64,000 nucleotides of DNA from Cunninghamia lanceolata (taxonomy: Eukaryota > Streptophyta > Pinopsida > Cupressales > Cupressaceae). This document shows positions 20,703-32,689 of this stretch, in pieces (the first letter of the stretch is position 1; the number at the start of each line of letters is the position of its first letter). The notes beneath the pieces are model-generated. The model did no database searches. It was not told where the DNA came from and worked only from the letters and a program-made list of their open reading frames with translations. Location of the stretch: positions 9,283,001 through 9,347,000 of the forward strand of contig BSBN01000445.1 of NCBI GenBank assembly GCA_027924645.1. Direction: 5' to 3'. The position numbers and the translations under genes were made by a program.

Positions 20703-22068
20703 TGTTGGTTTTAGGACAGACAACTGAGAGGGGGGGTGAATTAGTTGTCACAAAAACTTTCTTTTCTTTAAACACTTAAATCCTTCTTGTATTTCAATAG
20801 CACAATAATGATTTAATCATGGAAGCACAATGCAATAACTCAAGAGAAAAAACACATTGACACATATGACACCAAGATTTTAACATGGAAAACCCAGTTA
20901 AGGGAAAAACCACGGGGTGACTAACCCAAGATTGTATTCTTTGTTAAAAGAATAAGAAGAACAAAATGGCACATGCCAATTAGGGCTCACTGCTTGAGCA
21001 CATTGCTCACAAGAGGCCCACTGCCTATAGGAGACACACTGTCTACAGAATACTATAAATATTACATACTTGAATTGGAGATTAGCATCTTCATCATGCT
21101 TGAGATAGTTCCATTTAAGCTCAACACTTCTGCTTTGCTTTTTGCTTTTCTCCTCTCTACCACTCTCTCATCTTGACAAGGATACTTTGAAATGTCTTCG
21201 TAATTCTTATTTATACATGACATCAACTCTGGAATGATCATCAAAGTCAGCACAATATATTCTATTACAAAGCAATTACAAAAATACAACTTGATTTGTT
21301 ACAAGAACTTCATGTGTATCACCACACTGTTAGCCACACATGTCTGGGACTTTAATCTTCTTTAAGGAACATGCCATGCTTTGCAGAACATCTCCAAGAT
21401 CATCTGCAAGATGTGTAAAGCATCTGGTTGGCCATGATTAGGAAGAACACCATCACCTGAGAGTAAATCTTCAATTTCAAACTCAATCTTCAATGCGGAC
21501 CGCTAACACTAATTGGACACAATCTAGAGAGCCCCACAAGCTTGCCTGAATCACCAAGAACATCCACACCACTTATTACTAAAATCATTTGCATCTTCAT
21601 CTGGAATCTCAAGAACACAGTCTATCATCACTGTCACATTAGAATAAATTCTTGCGGACCTCCAAACCACAAACCAATTGAGTTGTCAACTCGCATTGGC
21701 TTCCTAAACATTCCACCAAATCTACAGAACAAGATATTACATTTCTGGATCTCATCAGATCTATTTGTGTCACTCTGTCACCTCTGAACAACTGCCAGAA
21801 CTAGTTTTACTCATATGGCCATAACTTCTCCAAATCTTCATGCGAACCTCTCAAATCTTGACTGGATCATCTTTAGACACATATCTACAAACCCTTTGAT
21901 GTGCATTCTCTGATCTTCATCTAACTAGGATATTAACTTCATAGAGCTTCACTATCTTCACTGTTCTTCTCTGCTTCTTATAGGACTAATTTTCTCAATA
22001 TCCTTAGCACACAGCTCATCTAATCCTTGACATCAATGACAACACTGGTTAGGCCCATAGTTGCAACA
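20703..22068 (-). repeat. 3' LTR of the copia element
   Basis: TGTTGGTTTTAGG ... GTTGCAACA. It contains the short conserved block at 20884-20940 (CAGTTAAGGGAAAAACCACG, then GGGTGACTAACCC) shared with the right LTR and with the divergent solo LTR at 41299-42423. Confidence 0.96.
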
Positions 22069-22081
22069 ATCTCCCCCTTTG
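22069..22081 (-). other. Polypurine tract of the copia element
   Basis: On the minus strand GACAAAGGGGGAGAT directly precedes the TGTTGC of the 3' LTR. This is a standard plus-strand primer tract for plant copia elements. Confidence 0.88.
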
Positions 22082-22401
22082 TCATTGATGGCAACATATG
22101 ATGTGAAAAACTATTTTAACCATCAAGACAAGAACTCCTCACTAACTAACATAGCTCCCCATATCAATAGCAATCATTCATAAGTCTTTTCTTTCTTTTA
22201 TTGCTCTCCCTTTGATCAGCAACCACTTTTGTTTTTCACATGTCTTTTCTCCCCCTTTGACATCAATGGAAAAGGGCACATACTTGCATCAATACTTCAG
22301 AATCATACAGACTGCTCCCCCTGAGCGGCAACTTCCTATAATCAATCCGGACCACAAGATATGACTGTGAGATCCACTGGACTGATGCACATCAGTGTAC
22401 C

Positions 22402-23900
22402 TTAATTCAGAGCTGGAGGGGTAATAACCCCTAACTTCTCCCTGAGATATTTAAAAGAGTCCTTAGGTAGAGGTTTAGTAAAAAATGTCTGCAATTTGAT
22501 CCTTTGAGGCCACAAACTCCAATTTGACTTCATTCTTGTTCACCTGCTCTCTGAAAAAGTGAAACTTGATGGATATATGTTTTGTCTTTGAATACAACAC
22601 CAGATTTTTTGATATATTTATTGCACTTGAGTTATCATAGAAGATTGTGATAGGTTCCTCATACTCCACTCTGATGTCTCTTAGCATTTGCTTTATCCAC
22701 AATACTTGAGTGCAACTATCTGCTACTACAATATATTGTGCTTCTGTAGTGGACATAGATATTGCCTCTTGTTTCTTGCTCAGCCAAAAAACTAATCTTT
22801 TCCCCAAAAAGAATGCACCACCACTGGTACTCTCCCAGTCATCCACATCTCCTACCCAATCAGCATCTGTATATGTGTGAAGAGAGAAATCATGATCCCT
22901 AGGATACCATAAACCATACTCAACTGTTCCCTTTAGATATTTGAGAATTCTCTTGATTGCCATGACATGAGATTCTCTATGATCATCTTGGAATCTGGCA
23001 ACAAGATCAACAACATTCACAATGTCGGGTCTAGTTTGAGTAAGGTACATTAGTCCTCCAATCATTGACCTAGACTTTTTTTAATTAGCCTTGGGAGATT
23101 CATCATCTTTGCTCAGTTTACATCCAGTTGCCATGGGAGTATTCATTGGTTTTGAATCTTCCATCCCAAATTTTTTCAACAATTCTTTCACATATTTGGT
23201 CTGTGATATGAAGATTCCTTTCTTTGTTTGAGTGATTTGCAGACCCAAGAAGAAATTCATTTCCCCAAACATAGACATCTCAAATTCACTTTTCATTTGA
23301 TTTTTAAAAGTCTTGCACATACTATCTCTTCCTCCAAAAATGACATCATCAACAAATACTTCAACAATCAAGATATTTTCATGATCAATCTTGAAGTACA
23401 AGTTATTGTCAAAAGTACCTTTGTTGAAACCTTTTCAAATGATGTTTATCTAGTCTTTCATACTAGGCTCTTGGGGCTTGTTTGAGTCCATACAGTGCTT
23501 TCTTCAACTTGCAGACCATATCACCATGATTAGACAATTTAAATCCATCTGGTTGCTTAATGTATACTTCTTCTTCCAAGTCACCATTCAGGAAGGCAGA
23601 CTTGACATCCATTTGATATACTTTGAAATCCTTGAATGCAACAAAAACAAGAAATAATCTAACTACTTCAATTCTTGCCACTGGAGAAGAAGTTTCTTCA
23701 AAATCAACTCCTTCTACTTGAGAATAACCCTTGCAGACCAATTTGGCTTTGTTTCTGACTACTTCACCATCTTCATTCAGTTTATTCTGGAAGACCCATT
23801 TGGTCCCAATCACATTTTTGTTTCTAGGTCTGGGAACAAGATCCCAAGTGTGATTTTTCTCAATCTGCATCAACTCTTCCTCCATTGCTTTAGTCCAGCT
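22402..23900 (-). pseudogene. Copia reverse transcriptase and RNase H
   Basis: The RT N-terminal half is 23885-23463: [33 protein letters not shown] and YGLKQAPRA. The palm continues at 23401-23081 with FVDD in place of the usual YVDD and FFLGLQI. RNase H is 23065-22475: TYTDADWVGD, SMSTTEAQY, and the acidic residue in YDNSSAI. The C-terminus (ADIF, then LPKDSFKYLREKLG) continues to a stop at 22402 after a one-base T insertion near 22485. Frame changes after PRA at 23463 and at 23081 break the protein. It normally copies genomic RNA to cDNA and removes the RNA strand in virus-like particles. Confidence 0.95.
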
Positions 23901-24299
23901 TTCATCATTTCATGCTTCACTTACTATTTTTAGTTCAATCTTTGAAATCAGACAATACTTTTCTGGTCTTGAGTAATCTTTCTTCTTGTTTGAACACCTT
24001 TTCTTCTATCACCTATGATCTGGTCTTCAGAATGATTTAGTCTTACATACCTGGGAGTTTTGGGAATTTCTTGCACTACTATATCTTGGATAGGTTTATT
24101 CAAACTTATCTCTTCTTCCTGTATTTCAAGATTCTCCGGATCAGTCTAGATCTAAATTTCAGAAGGGGCTTGGACCAAAACATCATTCTGATCATCTTCT
24201 TCGTATTCATAAAACCTTGAGGTTTTTTCAATGCCTTCATCAGCCTTTACATTTGTACTTTCTACAATCTTTCTCAATCTCTTGTTAAAACACTGGTAT

Positions 24300-25090
24300 G
24301 CTTTGCTTTGAGTAGAATAACCCAAGAATATTCCTTTATCACTTCTATCATCAAATTTGCCAAGGTCTTCATCTCTTTTAATGTAACATTTACTACCAAA
24401 AACTCTGAAATACTTTACAGTGGGAGTGATGCCAAACCAGAGTTCATAAGGGGTCTTACCAGTATTGCTTCTGATTTATACTCGATTAAGAGTATAGACA
24501 GCAGTGCTTACAGCTTCTCTCCAGTAGATCTGAGGAACATTTTCTTCCATCATCATGGTTCTAGATGCTTCCTGGATGGTTCGGTTCTTTCTCTCCACTA
24601 CTCCATTCTGCTATGGAGTCCTTGGAGTAGATAACTATCTTTTTATCCCATGTTTCTCACAGAATTCTATGAACTCTCTGGATGTGAATTCTCCACCTCT
24701 ATCAGACCTAAGACATTTTATGTTTAATCCAGTTTCATTCTCTACCATAGCCTTGAATATTTTGAATTTCTTAAGAGGCTCAGATTTCTCTTTCAGGAAA
24801 GTCACCCACATCATCCGGGAATGGTCATCAATTAGTAACATGAAATATCTATCACCTTGCAAACTCCTGATTCTTGTCACTCCACATAGATCAGTATGCA
24901 CTAAGTCTAACAATCTGGTAGAAGATTGTCCTTTACTTTTGAATGAGACTCTGCTTTGCTTACCCAACTGACATTCTTTGCACAAACTGTTAGTAGGTTT
25001 CACCAGTCTTGGAAGATCTCTTACAACCTGAGTGTTGCTTATCTTGATGATATTATCAAAATTTACATGACACATTCTCCTATGCCACAA
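24300..25090 (-). pseudogene. Copia integrase
   Basis: The frame 25090-24635 begins MWHRRMCHVNF and carries the HHCC zinc motif (H..H ... CKECQLGK). It also holds the first two catalytic acids: LVHTDLCG, and LRSDRGGEF. The third, in QNGVVERKNRT, lies near 24600 after an in-frame stop, followed by recognisable C-terminal words (YELWFG, FGSKCYIKRDEDLGKF, FLGYS). The family inserts the cDNA into chromosomes. The DDE residues are all visible, but stops prevent a full product. Confidence 0.93.
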
Positions 25091-25567
25091 TCAACTCTGA
25101 TCAATTTGAACAAATAAAGAACTTTTGCCAGTACCAACCAGGTGGAAGATGTTACCTTTTATTTGAGTACCGGATGCAACCTCTGTTCCAGAACTTTCAA
25201 AGATCTTACATTTTCCATTTTTGAATTGAAGATCATAGCCTTTGTCCACCAACTGTCTAATAATGAGAAGATTGTGCTTCAGACCTTCAACATACAGTAC
25301 ATCACTAGTTTTATTCTTTCCATCAAAAGAAATAGTTCCTCTACCTCTGATTCTGCCAGCAGAATTATCACCAAATTTTACAACACCTCCTTCATATCTT
25401 TCTAGATCTATGAACTTATTTTTGTCACCAGTCATATGGTGGGAGCATCCACTGTCAATGACCCATTCATTCTTTTCTTCAACTTGGGCAGCCAAAGCTC
25501 TTTCTACCATTTTATGATTGATAGATTCAATGGACATTGGATCTTCTTCCTTGATGGCAATAAACAC
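25091..25567 (-). pseudogene. Copia protease
   Basis: The retropepsin active site WVIDSGCSHHMTGDKNKF lies near 25480-25425. It is followed by VKFGDNSAGRIRGRGTISF and LKHNLLIIRQLVDKG, the usual order in copia proteases that lead into the GAG-pre-integrase region. The frame itself is open for 158 codons and stops immediately before the integrase frame. It would cleave the Gag-Pol polyprotein. Confidence 0.93.
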
Positions 25568-25654
25568 CCAGTCACTTCTAGATTTGTTTCCTGTCTCTGA
25601 TTCATCATCTATTACTCCATCATCATCATCTTCATGAACATAGTAACATTTCTT

Positions 25655-25840
25655 TTAAAATTTTGATCTATTTGGATTAGTCCTTGAAAATCTTTCTGGA
25701 CACCTTGAAGAAAAATGACCAATCTTGTTGTAGTTGAAACATTTTAAGGGCAATTTTCCTTCATACTTACCAGATCCTCTTGGCAGTCTTTTTGTAATAA
25801 GGGCTTCAAGTTGAGCAACTTCTGCCTCATCTTCTTCCAT
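25655..25840 (-). pseudogene. Copia nucleocapsid zinc knuckle (one Cys lost)
   Basis: LKCFNYNKIGHFSSRCPERF has the spacing of a CX2CX4HX4C knuckle, but the second Cys is Tyr (C-F-N-Y). This would abolish zinc binding and RNA packaging. A basic tail follows. It is separated from gag by a frameshift between 26005 and 25840. Confidence 0.88.
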
Positions 25841-26004
25841 ATCTTTTCTTCCTTTTTCATACCATGATAGTTTCTTTGAGGAGTTCTCTCCTGGATCATA
25901 CCTTTGTTTGCCTTTTACAGAGGCACCAGCTTTGAATGCACATTCAGTCTTGGGGGTGCATCTCTAAACTCAGCCAATTCAAATGCAGCTAATTTTCCAA
26001 CCAA

Positions 26005-26568
26005 TTAATCTCTTGTGATATTTGATAAAGATTTGAATTCTTCAATAGCAGTAACCTTGTGTTTGTAAGGAGGTAGGGATCTGAGAACTTTGACAACAAT
26101 CTCATCTTCATCCAAGGTTCCACCAGCACACCTAATGCCACAAACAAGTTCATTTACTTTTGGCATAAATGTAGTGATATTCTCATCTTCATTCATCTTG
26201 AGGTTTTCAAAATTTCCTTTCAGACTCTGTAGCTTGGTACATTTAACATATTTGTCTCCTTCATGCAGAAGTTCCAGTTTTGACCAAATCTCATATGCAG
26301 TTTTTAAATCCATAACATTTGTCAGCTCTGAATCAGATAAGGCACTTAGTAAGGCTTCTTTAGCTTGAAGATTATCTTCAGCATCTCTGATTTCACCTAT
26401 AGTTGTCAGACCATTCTTTGGAGGAACATACTTCTTTGAAGTTATGGTCCAATATTGCATTCCCATACATTGCAAGTGACATTCCATGTGGCTTTTCCAA
26501 AGAGTGTAATTAGTTCTATCAAACCATGGACTATCCTTCTTGTAGGAAGACATTCTGGATCTCCTCAA
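26005..26568 (-). pseudogene. Copia gag (capsid part)
   Basis: The 187-codon frame carries the plant copia Gag signature: WFDRTNYTLWKSHMECHLQ, AKEALLSALSDSE, TAYEIWSKLELLHEG, LQSLKGNFENLKM, and DEDEIVVKVLRSLPPYKHKV. The start is likely the Met of MSSYKKDSPWF at about 26553, 40-50 bases from the PBS. A stop follows SNITRD, after which coding words resume in other frames towards the zinc knuckle. Confidence 0.93.
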
Positions 26569-26595
26569 GTGATTAAGCTCTTTTAGAGGAACTTA

Positions 26596-26607
26596 GCTCT
26601 GATACCA
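26596..26607 (-). other. Primer-binding site (tRNA-iMet) of the copia element
   Basis: On the minus strand TGGTATCAGAGC follows the 5' LTR after two bases (AT). It is a perfect match to the standard plant initiator-methionine tRNA PBS. Confidence 0.96.
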
Positions 26608-26609
26608 AT

Positions 26610-28004
26610 TGTTGGTTTTAGGACAGGCAACTCAGAGGGGGGGTGAATCAGTTGTCACAAAAACTTTCTTTTCTTTAAACACTTAAATCTTTCTTGTATT
26701 TTTAACAGCACAATAATGATTCAATCATGGAAGCACAATACAATAACTCAAGAGCAGAAACACATTGACACATATGACACCAAGATTTTAACGTAGAAAA
26801 CCTAATTAAGGGAAAAACCATGGGGTGACTAACCCAAGATTGTATTCTTTATTAAAAGAATAAGAAGAATAAAATGGCACATGCCAATTAGGGCTCATTG
26901 CCCGAGCACACTACTCACAAGAGGCCCACTGCCTACTAGAGACACACTGTCTACAGAATAATATAAATATTAAATACTTGAACTGGAGATTAGCATCTTC
27001 ACCATGCTTGAGACAGTTCCATTTAAGCTCAACACTTCTGCTTTGCTTTTCACTTTTCTCCTCTCTACCACTCTCTCATCTTGACAAGGATACTTTGAAA
27101 TGTCTTCGCAATTCTTATTTATACATGACATCAACTCTAGAATGATCATCAAAGTTGGCACAACATATTCTATTATAGAGAAATTACAAAAATACAACTT
27201 GATTTGTTACAAGAACTTCATGCATATCACCACACTATTGGCCACACATGTCTGGGACTTCAATCTTCTTTGATGAACATGCCATGCTTCGCAGAACATC
27301 TCCAAGATCATTCACAAGATGTGTAAAACATCCGATTGGCCATGATTAGGAAGAACACCATCACCCGAGAGTAAATATTCAATTTCAAGCTCAATGTTCA
27401 ATGCGGACCACCAACATGAACTGGACACAATCTAGAGACCCCCACAAGCTTCCCTGAATCACCAAGAACATCCACACCACTTTTGCTTACTGGAATCATT
27501 TGCATCTTCATCTAGAACCTCAAGAACATAGTTTGTCTTCCCTATCACATTAGAATAAATGCTTGCGGACCTCCAGAACACGAACCAATTGAGTTGTCAA
27601 TTCACATTGGCTTCCTAAACATTCCACCAAATATGTAGAACAAGATATTGCATTTCCGGATCTCACCAGACCTATTTGTGTCACTCTGTCACCTCTGAAT
27701 AGCTGCCAGAACCAGTTTTATTCATATGGCCATAACTTCTCCAAATCTTCATGCGGACCTCTCAAATCTTGATTGGATCATCTTTAGACACATATCTACA
27801 AACCCCTTGATGTGCATTCTTTGATCTTCATCTAGCTGGGATCTTCACTTCATAGAGCTTCACTATCTTCACTATTCTTCTCTGCTTCTGATAGGACTAA
27901 TTTTCTCAATATCCTCAGTACACAGCTCATCCAATCCTTGACATCATTACAATAGGAGTATGTTGACATCAATGACAACACCGGTTAGGCCCATACTTGC
28001 AACA
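26610..28004 (-). repeat. 5' LTR of the copia element
   Basis: Direct partner of 20703-22068 with scattered substitutions and a ~25-base indel near 27945. It ends TACTTGCAACA, immediately followed by the right copy of the ~150-bp flanking repeat. Confidence 0.96.
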
Positions 28005-28148
28005 TTAGTCATAAAGACTTATACCCTTATCTACTAGTCATTCTTGACAAGTCTAGGGTGAGAGCTTAGATGACTAGTGTAATTGTGTCCCTTTATGCAT
28101 CCTTACAATCATGGGTCAATGACATCCTGTCATCTACTCAATGGGTTG
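28005..28148 (+). repeat. Right copy of the ~150-bp direct repeat flanking the copia element
   Basis: Starts TTAGTCATAAAGAC directly after the LTR and runs to CAATGGGTTG. It then continues into unique sequence (TTCACCTAATC). Compared with the left copy it lacks 7 bases near 28083. Confidence 0.93.
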
Positions 28149-28690
28149 TTCACCTAATCTCATGCTCATCCATAGTCATCTACACATATAAGGTTGACAT
28201 TTAAGCCTTATTGATTATCAAATAAATAGTCTATCTATCTTAATAAATATTTGAATCATAATCTATCGATAATAAGCTATAAATGTGTAATCATATGAAT
28301 TAAATACTTCTCTCTATGTATATCAAAGAGAGAATTCCAAATATCATGATAGTATAAATATTGACTTATTGTTGGCATAAAGAGTGTTTCTGAAGACATT
28401 CTTGTGGCTATACTTCACCTAAAATAGGTAAAAGAATAAATCTAATGTCAAGTGTCCCTTCACTATGACTGTGTCCTTTTATACTAGCTTTATAATCTTT
28501 CAAAAATACACTCTCAATCCTCTTAATCCACTACTAGTAAGAGAAGTATATTTTACAATTGACCTTCTCTTAGGTTCTACAATAGTTTGTTGTTGTTATG
28601 TCGTAAAAAGTTTCCCTATGACTTTTTACCTCCTAGTTTAGCTCCTAGATCCCCTTAATTTCATTGTGCATGTTTACAACTTATCTTGGA
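28149..28690 (-). repeat. Distal part of the chromovirus-like 5' LTR and flank
   Basis: Sequence interrupted by the copia resumes here. It has AT-rich words and no frame. The LTR's outer end is not recognisable; it probably lies before the dispersed repeat that starts near 28690. Confidence 0.45.
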
Positions 28691-29560
28691 GCAATTTTCC
28701 CTAAAACCCATGTTAAATGTGGCCTAGGGGTCCACTTTAATGCTTAATCAAGACTCAAAAAGTGCATTGGGAATTGGGCACCCATGCACAAGTCCAGGAT
28801 GATTTGCCGAGACCTATATTTTATGATGTCAGTAGGGGACCTTTAAAAAGTTTCCCTTTGTTAGCCTTTTCAATTTAAATTACAAAAGTTTAGTGGGAAT
28901 GCATATTTAAATAGGTTTATGACTTCATTTTACTCATACATGATTAAGGAAAACTTATGATTATCAAGCAAATAGAATTCAAGGCATTCATTATGTTGTA
29001 GAGCATAATTGTGTTGTGTTTGTTGCAGATTTGGCTTCATCAGCTCATCTCTTCATGATTTGAAGGCTCTTCATCTCTATGAGGGTTTCACCTCTAAGGT
29101 GACATCTATTTGTGCTTCAATCAATTTATCTTATCATTGGATTTGGCCTCTACCCTGCAAGGGCACACACTCTATCTAACAATGGTGTTGGAAGTCTTGA
29201 ATGCCATTCTGAGGCTTGACCGAGGCAAGCTCCTAAACACCACAACCCCTAAACCCCTCTCTTTGTGATTGCAGGTTATAGGTGCGGGATTTGGTGAAGT
29301 GGAGTTGCAGAGAAGCAAAGCAAAGGATAGATATTTGGGATTTGAAGAAAAAGTGTAGAGAATCAACCCTACTAGACTAGGGCACCTGCCCCATAGTCCT
29401 CCTGACTGGCATTTTCAGAAACTCTGAAGCAGGTTGCAATCTGACACAGATCACTGCTCCAGATCTATAGAAAAGTTGTCCTATAAGACTTGGGTTCCCA
29501 CCTTGTTGTCCTTGAAGTTTTCACCTCCAAAAATTTGAATTCTGGTATGATTCTAATCTG
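28690..29560 (-). repeat. Dispersed non-coding repeat family, copy C (inverted)
   Basis: Inverted relative to copies A and B. The reverse complement of 29140-29330 reads CTATAACCTGCAATCAC, GGGGTTGTGGTG, GCCTCGGTCAAGCC and CACCATTGTTAGATA, in the same order as the other copies. A GGCACCTGCCCCATAGTCC-type motif also occurs near 29380. It is the most diverged copy. Confidence 0.65.
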
Positions 29561-30456
29561 TATTTAGAGCCTTCCTATGCAATCATCTATCATATTTCAT
29601 TCGTCTGTATATGATTTCATATAATTAGGGTTTGAGGCTTAATTGAACTAAGGTTTAACAAATTCATCAATCAATTCTATCTTTCCTTATCATTCCATAG
29701 TGACATCAAACCTATAGCTGAGTCCTCTTGCATCAGTAGTGACTTAGCTTAGTTTATGTCCTTGAATGTTAATGTGAAGGGAGGGTTTGATTGAATTATC
29801 TTAATTACATTTCAACCTGTCTTCATTTTACATCTAACATTTTGGTGAACTCGTGTTTTTACTAAACTTGTATATTGCTGAGTGTTGTAATCAGTTTTGA
29901 ATTCTTTCATATCATATCTATCATCATACATTCAAAAATCTTGCATACATTTGAAAAAAATAAAAAAAAGCACTCTAGGCTTGTATTAAAGCATAATTTT
30001 GCATTATTTGCCTTGCATATATTTGAAAACACTTAATTTTATAATATTTACATCAGTTCTTATCTTTATTATAGCATTTCATCATTAGTTCTTGCATTTA
30101 CAAGCTTCATTTGCTAGGGTTTTGCTTAAAAAGTTGCATTTCTCATATAACCTAGTCTTAGCAAAAACTAGGGTTTGTAGACAAAACTTCATTTTCAGAT
30201 TTTTCTACTTCTTTTCAACATTCATTAAAATATGATTTTGAAGTATAGTATTGGATCATAGTGCATACTTTGGCATCCTAGCTTTGAAACTTTCACCTTT
30301 TTCAATTACACATTGTGTATTTTAACAAGCATAACTACCTTGCTCCTTTTGGTTGTTCTATTAGTTTAAACATTGAGTGTTGTATGCTTTTGTATGAGTT
30401 GTATAACCCTCTACCCTAATAGAAACATCCCTCTAAGGAGAAGCTATAGACTAATG
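29560..30456 (+). other. Possible LTR end and leader of a plus-strand element
   Basis: TCTAACA followed by TTTTGGTGAACTCG at 29834-29853 has the look of an LTR end next to a PBS, though no specific tRNA can be named. The following 600 bases are AT-rich leader-like sequence up to a short frame at 30457. Confidence 0.3.
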
Positions 30457-30756
30457 GGTTCTAGGGCTTTGAATATCACCAATATGCAAACATCAGAAAA
30501 CCCATTAAACACTTAATTTACAAAGGGTGAAACACAAACTTTGCAAGATATCACACCTCCTACAACTACAATGGACAAAAAAACATTTCATGATTTTGAA
30601 GATCCTATTGATGTGATAACACATGTACCTAATGATCAAATCAACAAACTTGATAAAGAACTAGCTAATTTTCAAGCATTTGTGGAAAAAGAAAGGATAG
30701 TTGAAGAGGTTGTACCCGTTGTTCATAGTTTAAGAGAGTTATTAAAAGAAGGATAA
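30457..30756 (+). pseudogene. Unrecognised 100-codon frame, possibly the N-terminus of a gag
   Basis: From ATG at 30457 the frame has one TAA (about 30514) and then runs to 30756. It contains TMDKKTFHDFEDPIDVITHV and an acidic helical stretch (INKLDKELANFQAFVEKER). It is placed where gag would begin downstream of the possible PBS near 29840. I cannot assign it to a family. It could also be chance. Confidence 0.3.
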
Positions 30757-31209
30757 GATGGTGTTAATACACTGGTAGGACTTATGAAAATCTTGTGGTC
30801 TTCTTTGTGAATTTCCATTTTTGAGTCTATGTTTGGTCTCTGTGGGTGAGGATTTATGTGAAACAGTGTTTAGGGTTTATCAAAACTTGTAAAACCATCA
30901 AAAACCCTGGTCTTTGGTCACTCGGTAGTCTTTTATTTTCCCCTATTGACTAGATGGGCCTGTTAAATCTTAGTTGGTTAGTGATAATTTATGTCTACAT
31001 CTTCATGTTTTTGACCGACCCTTCATTCCTAGTGGCACTGTTTAAACCCGTGGCCTAAAATCTTTATCATGTATCCAATTCATTGAAAATAATGTTTAAT
31101 CTTTATGTTGGATAGTGGGTGTTCTTTTAATCCATGTCCCCTTAGTTCGTTCAACCTAGCACAACCCCCTTTTTAAAACAACCTTTTAATCATGTGCACA
31201 TATATTATA
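30757..31209. other. No recognisable feature
   Basis: No frame or repeat could be supported in this interval. Words such as TTTAGGGTTTATC and TCTATGTTTGGTC suggest a retroelement leader, without proof. Confidence 0.3.
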
Positions 31210-31760
31210 ACTTAAGTCCTCCATCGCGCATGTCCTTTGCATTGCATTTCTTCTCCTGGTGCTTCATTTTGAAATGTAATGTGCAATGGAGCATTCTATT
31301 GGATAGGTGTCTATTCTATATGGCATCACATGTGTTCTTTGCATCGCATATTGATCTTGTGAGAAAAGCATAAAGGGGCAATGCATGTTTAATGTCCAAT
31401 CTCCACCACGTGTCCTTATCCTAGTCCATCATGGGAGCTCTTTGCATCATAAATTGCATAGTAAAGTATTGTTAAGAACTACGATGTGCGATGGATGTAG
31501 GATGGTGTGAGTTGAGGGTTTTCCTGCCAGGTGTCGGGGGCTACGGTTCCTTGAGGTAGTTCTTTGCATTGAAATTTTTTGTTAGCCAGTGTTATTGCCA
31601 ATCATGATGTGCGATGGCTATAGGGGTAGGGTTGGCGGCAAGGTATTGGATGACAAGGTGGGTATGTGGTATTTTCTCAATTCATCGTGAGGATTCTTCG
31701 CATCATGTTTTGTGCTGAAAAGCCTTAAAGCGAGGAGGTGATGAGCGATGAGTTTATGGC
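31210..31760 (+). repeat. Degenerate ~110-bp tandem repeat (CTTTGCATCG / GATGTGCGATGG)
   Basis: CTTTGCATYG-like words occur at about 31235, 31336, 31440, 31561 and 31693. They alternate with AATGTGCAATGG/ATGTGCGATGG words at about 31277, 31379, 31480, 31598 and 31736. Both landmarks keep their relative order, giving five diverged units of 100-133 bases. Confidence 0.65.
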
Positions 31761-32689
31761 GGTTGTTGATCTTGCAGTGGGGTGCTCTCATTGAAGGCCT
31801 AGTTTCAAAATGGATAAAAGGTAGGGTAATGGCACACAGGTATCAATGTGCCAGTGCAATGGCAGGATTTTTCAAACGTGTGATGAGTTCTCTTTGTCGT
31901 CATTGTACAAGGAGGTCAACTTGTGAGGAGATTGACTAGGTGCAGAATCAACTCTTGGGGATCTGTTCTGGGCTTGATGGGATTTCTCACTTGCATCGCA
32001 ATAGGGTTTGAAATGGAATAATTGCTGAGATCGAGGGGTTAGGTTTGGTTTTCTCATTATGGAAATTGATAGTTCTGAGTTGTGGGAAATTGACATGATG
32101 CAGAGTGTCGTTTCCTTTTCCTTTTTTTAGCAGTATTGGTAGGTTGTTGAAGGATTTCCATTTATGATCAAGGGACCATGGTACTAATGGATAAAACTTG
32201 ATAAGGCAAATTGAAAGGGCATGATTATAGAAAGTATGGGAGCTTCTATAGTTTTTCTATAAATAGATGCTTCTGTTGCTACTTTGTTCACTATCTCCTT
32301 CTATACAAACAATATGGATCTCCATCTTTTTAGTATGCTATTGTTTGTATGAAAAGAGGTGGGGTTTGATTTAGTTTGGTTTGAGGGTTTGATGAGTTTT
32401 AGATCCTCCTTTCACTACAAATATTCAAGGACATATCAACCAAGTTGAATCTCTAATAAGCGAGAGCATTCACCTAACAGGTTGGGCTGTCACTTGGAAT
32501 GATGTGGAAACTCAAAAATTGCTAACTAATGCCTTAATGTAATCCTCAAATATGTAAGAAACCCTAATTATGCAAAACAATAAGTAAATTGAAAAATCAC
32601 AATAAATGCTTGTAGACTAAGATGAAGGACGTAGATTAATAACTAACTATTTTTTGAAGTTTGGAATGTGGAATAGTTGGGGACACTAC
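31761..32689. other. Unassigned interval with a promoter-like site
   Basis: No gene is supported. A 63-codon frame at 31748-31939 and a 74-codon minus frame at 31872-32096 show no domain. A TATA word is annotated separately. Confidence 0.35.
32258..32266 (+). promoter_or_regulatory. Candidate TATA box (TATAAATAG)
   Basis: TATAAATAG lies 500 bases downstream of the ~110-bp tandem array and is followed within 30-50 bases by C/T-rich sequence (TTCACTATCTCCTTC). This resembles a plant start region or the U3/R junction of an LTR. No gene follows, so a retroelement promoter is the better guess. Confidence 0.35.

Larger units (their letters stand above)
20703..28004 (-). mobile_element. Complete Ty1/copia retrotransposon, 7,302 bp, minus strand
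   Basis: LTRs of 1,366 bp (20703-22068) and 1,395 bp (26610-28004) start TGTTGGTTTTAGGAC and end TTGCAACA. A tRNA-iMet PBS lies inside the right LTR and a polypurine tract lies inside the left LTR, which sets the orientation as minus. Internal order is gag, zinc knuckle, protease, integrase, RT and RNase H, which is the copia order. All domains are present but frames are interrupted. No ordinary 5-bp target duplication is visible (GCTTG left, TTAGT right); instead ~150-bp direct repeats abut both ends. Confidence 0.96.

Noticed and set aside
20698..28009. Ordinary 5-bp TSD for the copia element
   Set aside because: GCTTG on the left and TTAGT on the right do not match; only the ~150-bp flanking repeat is shared.
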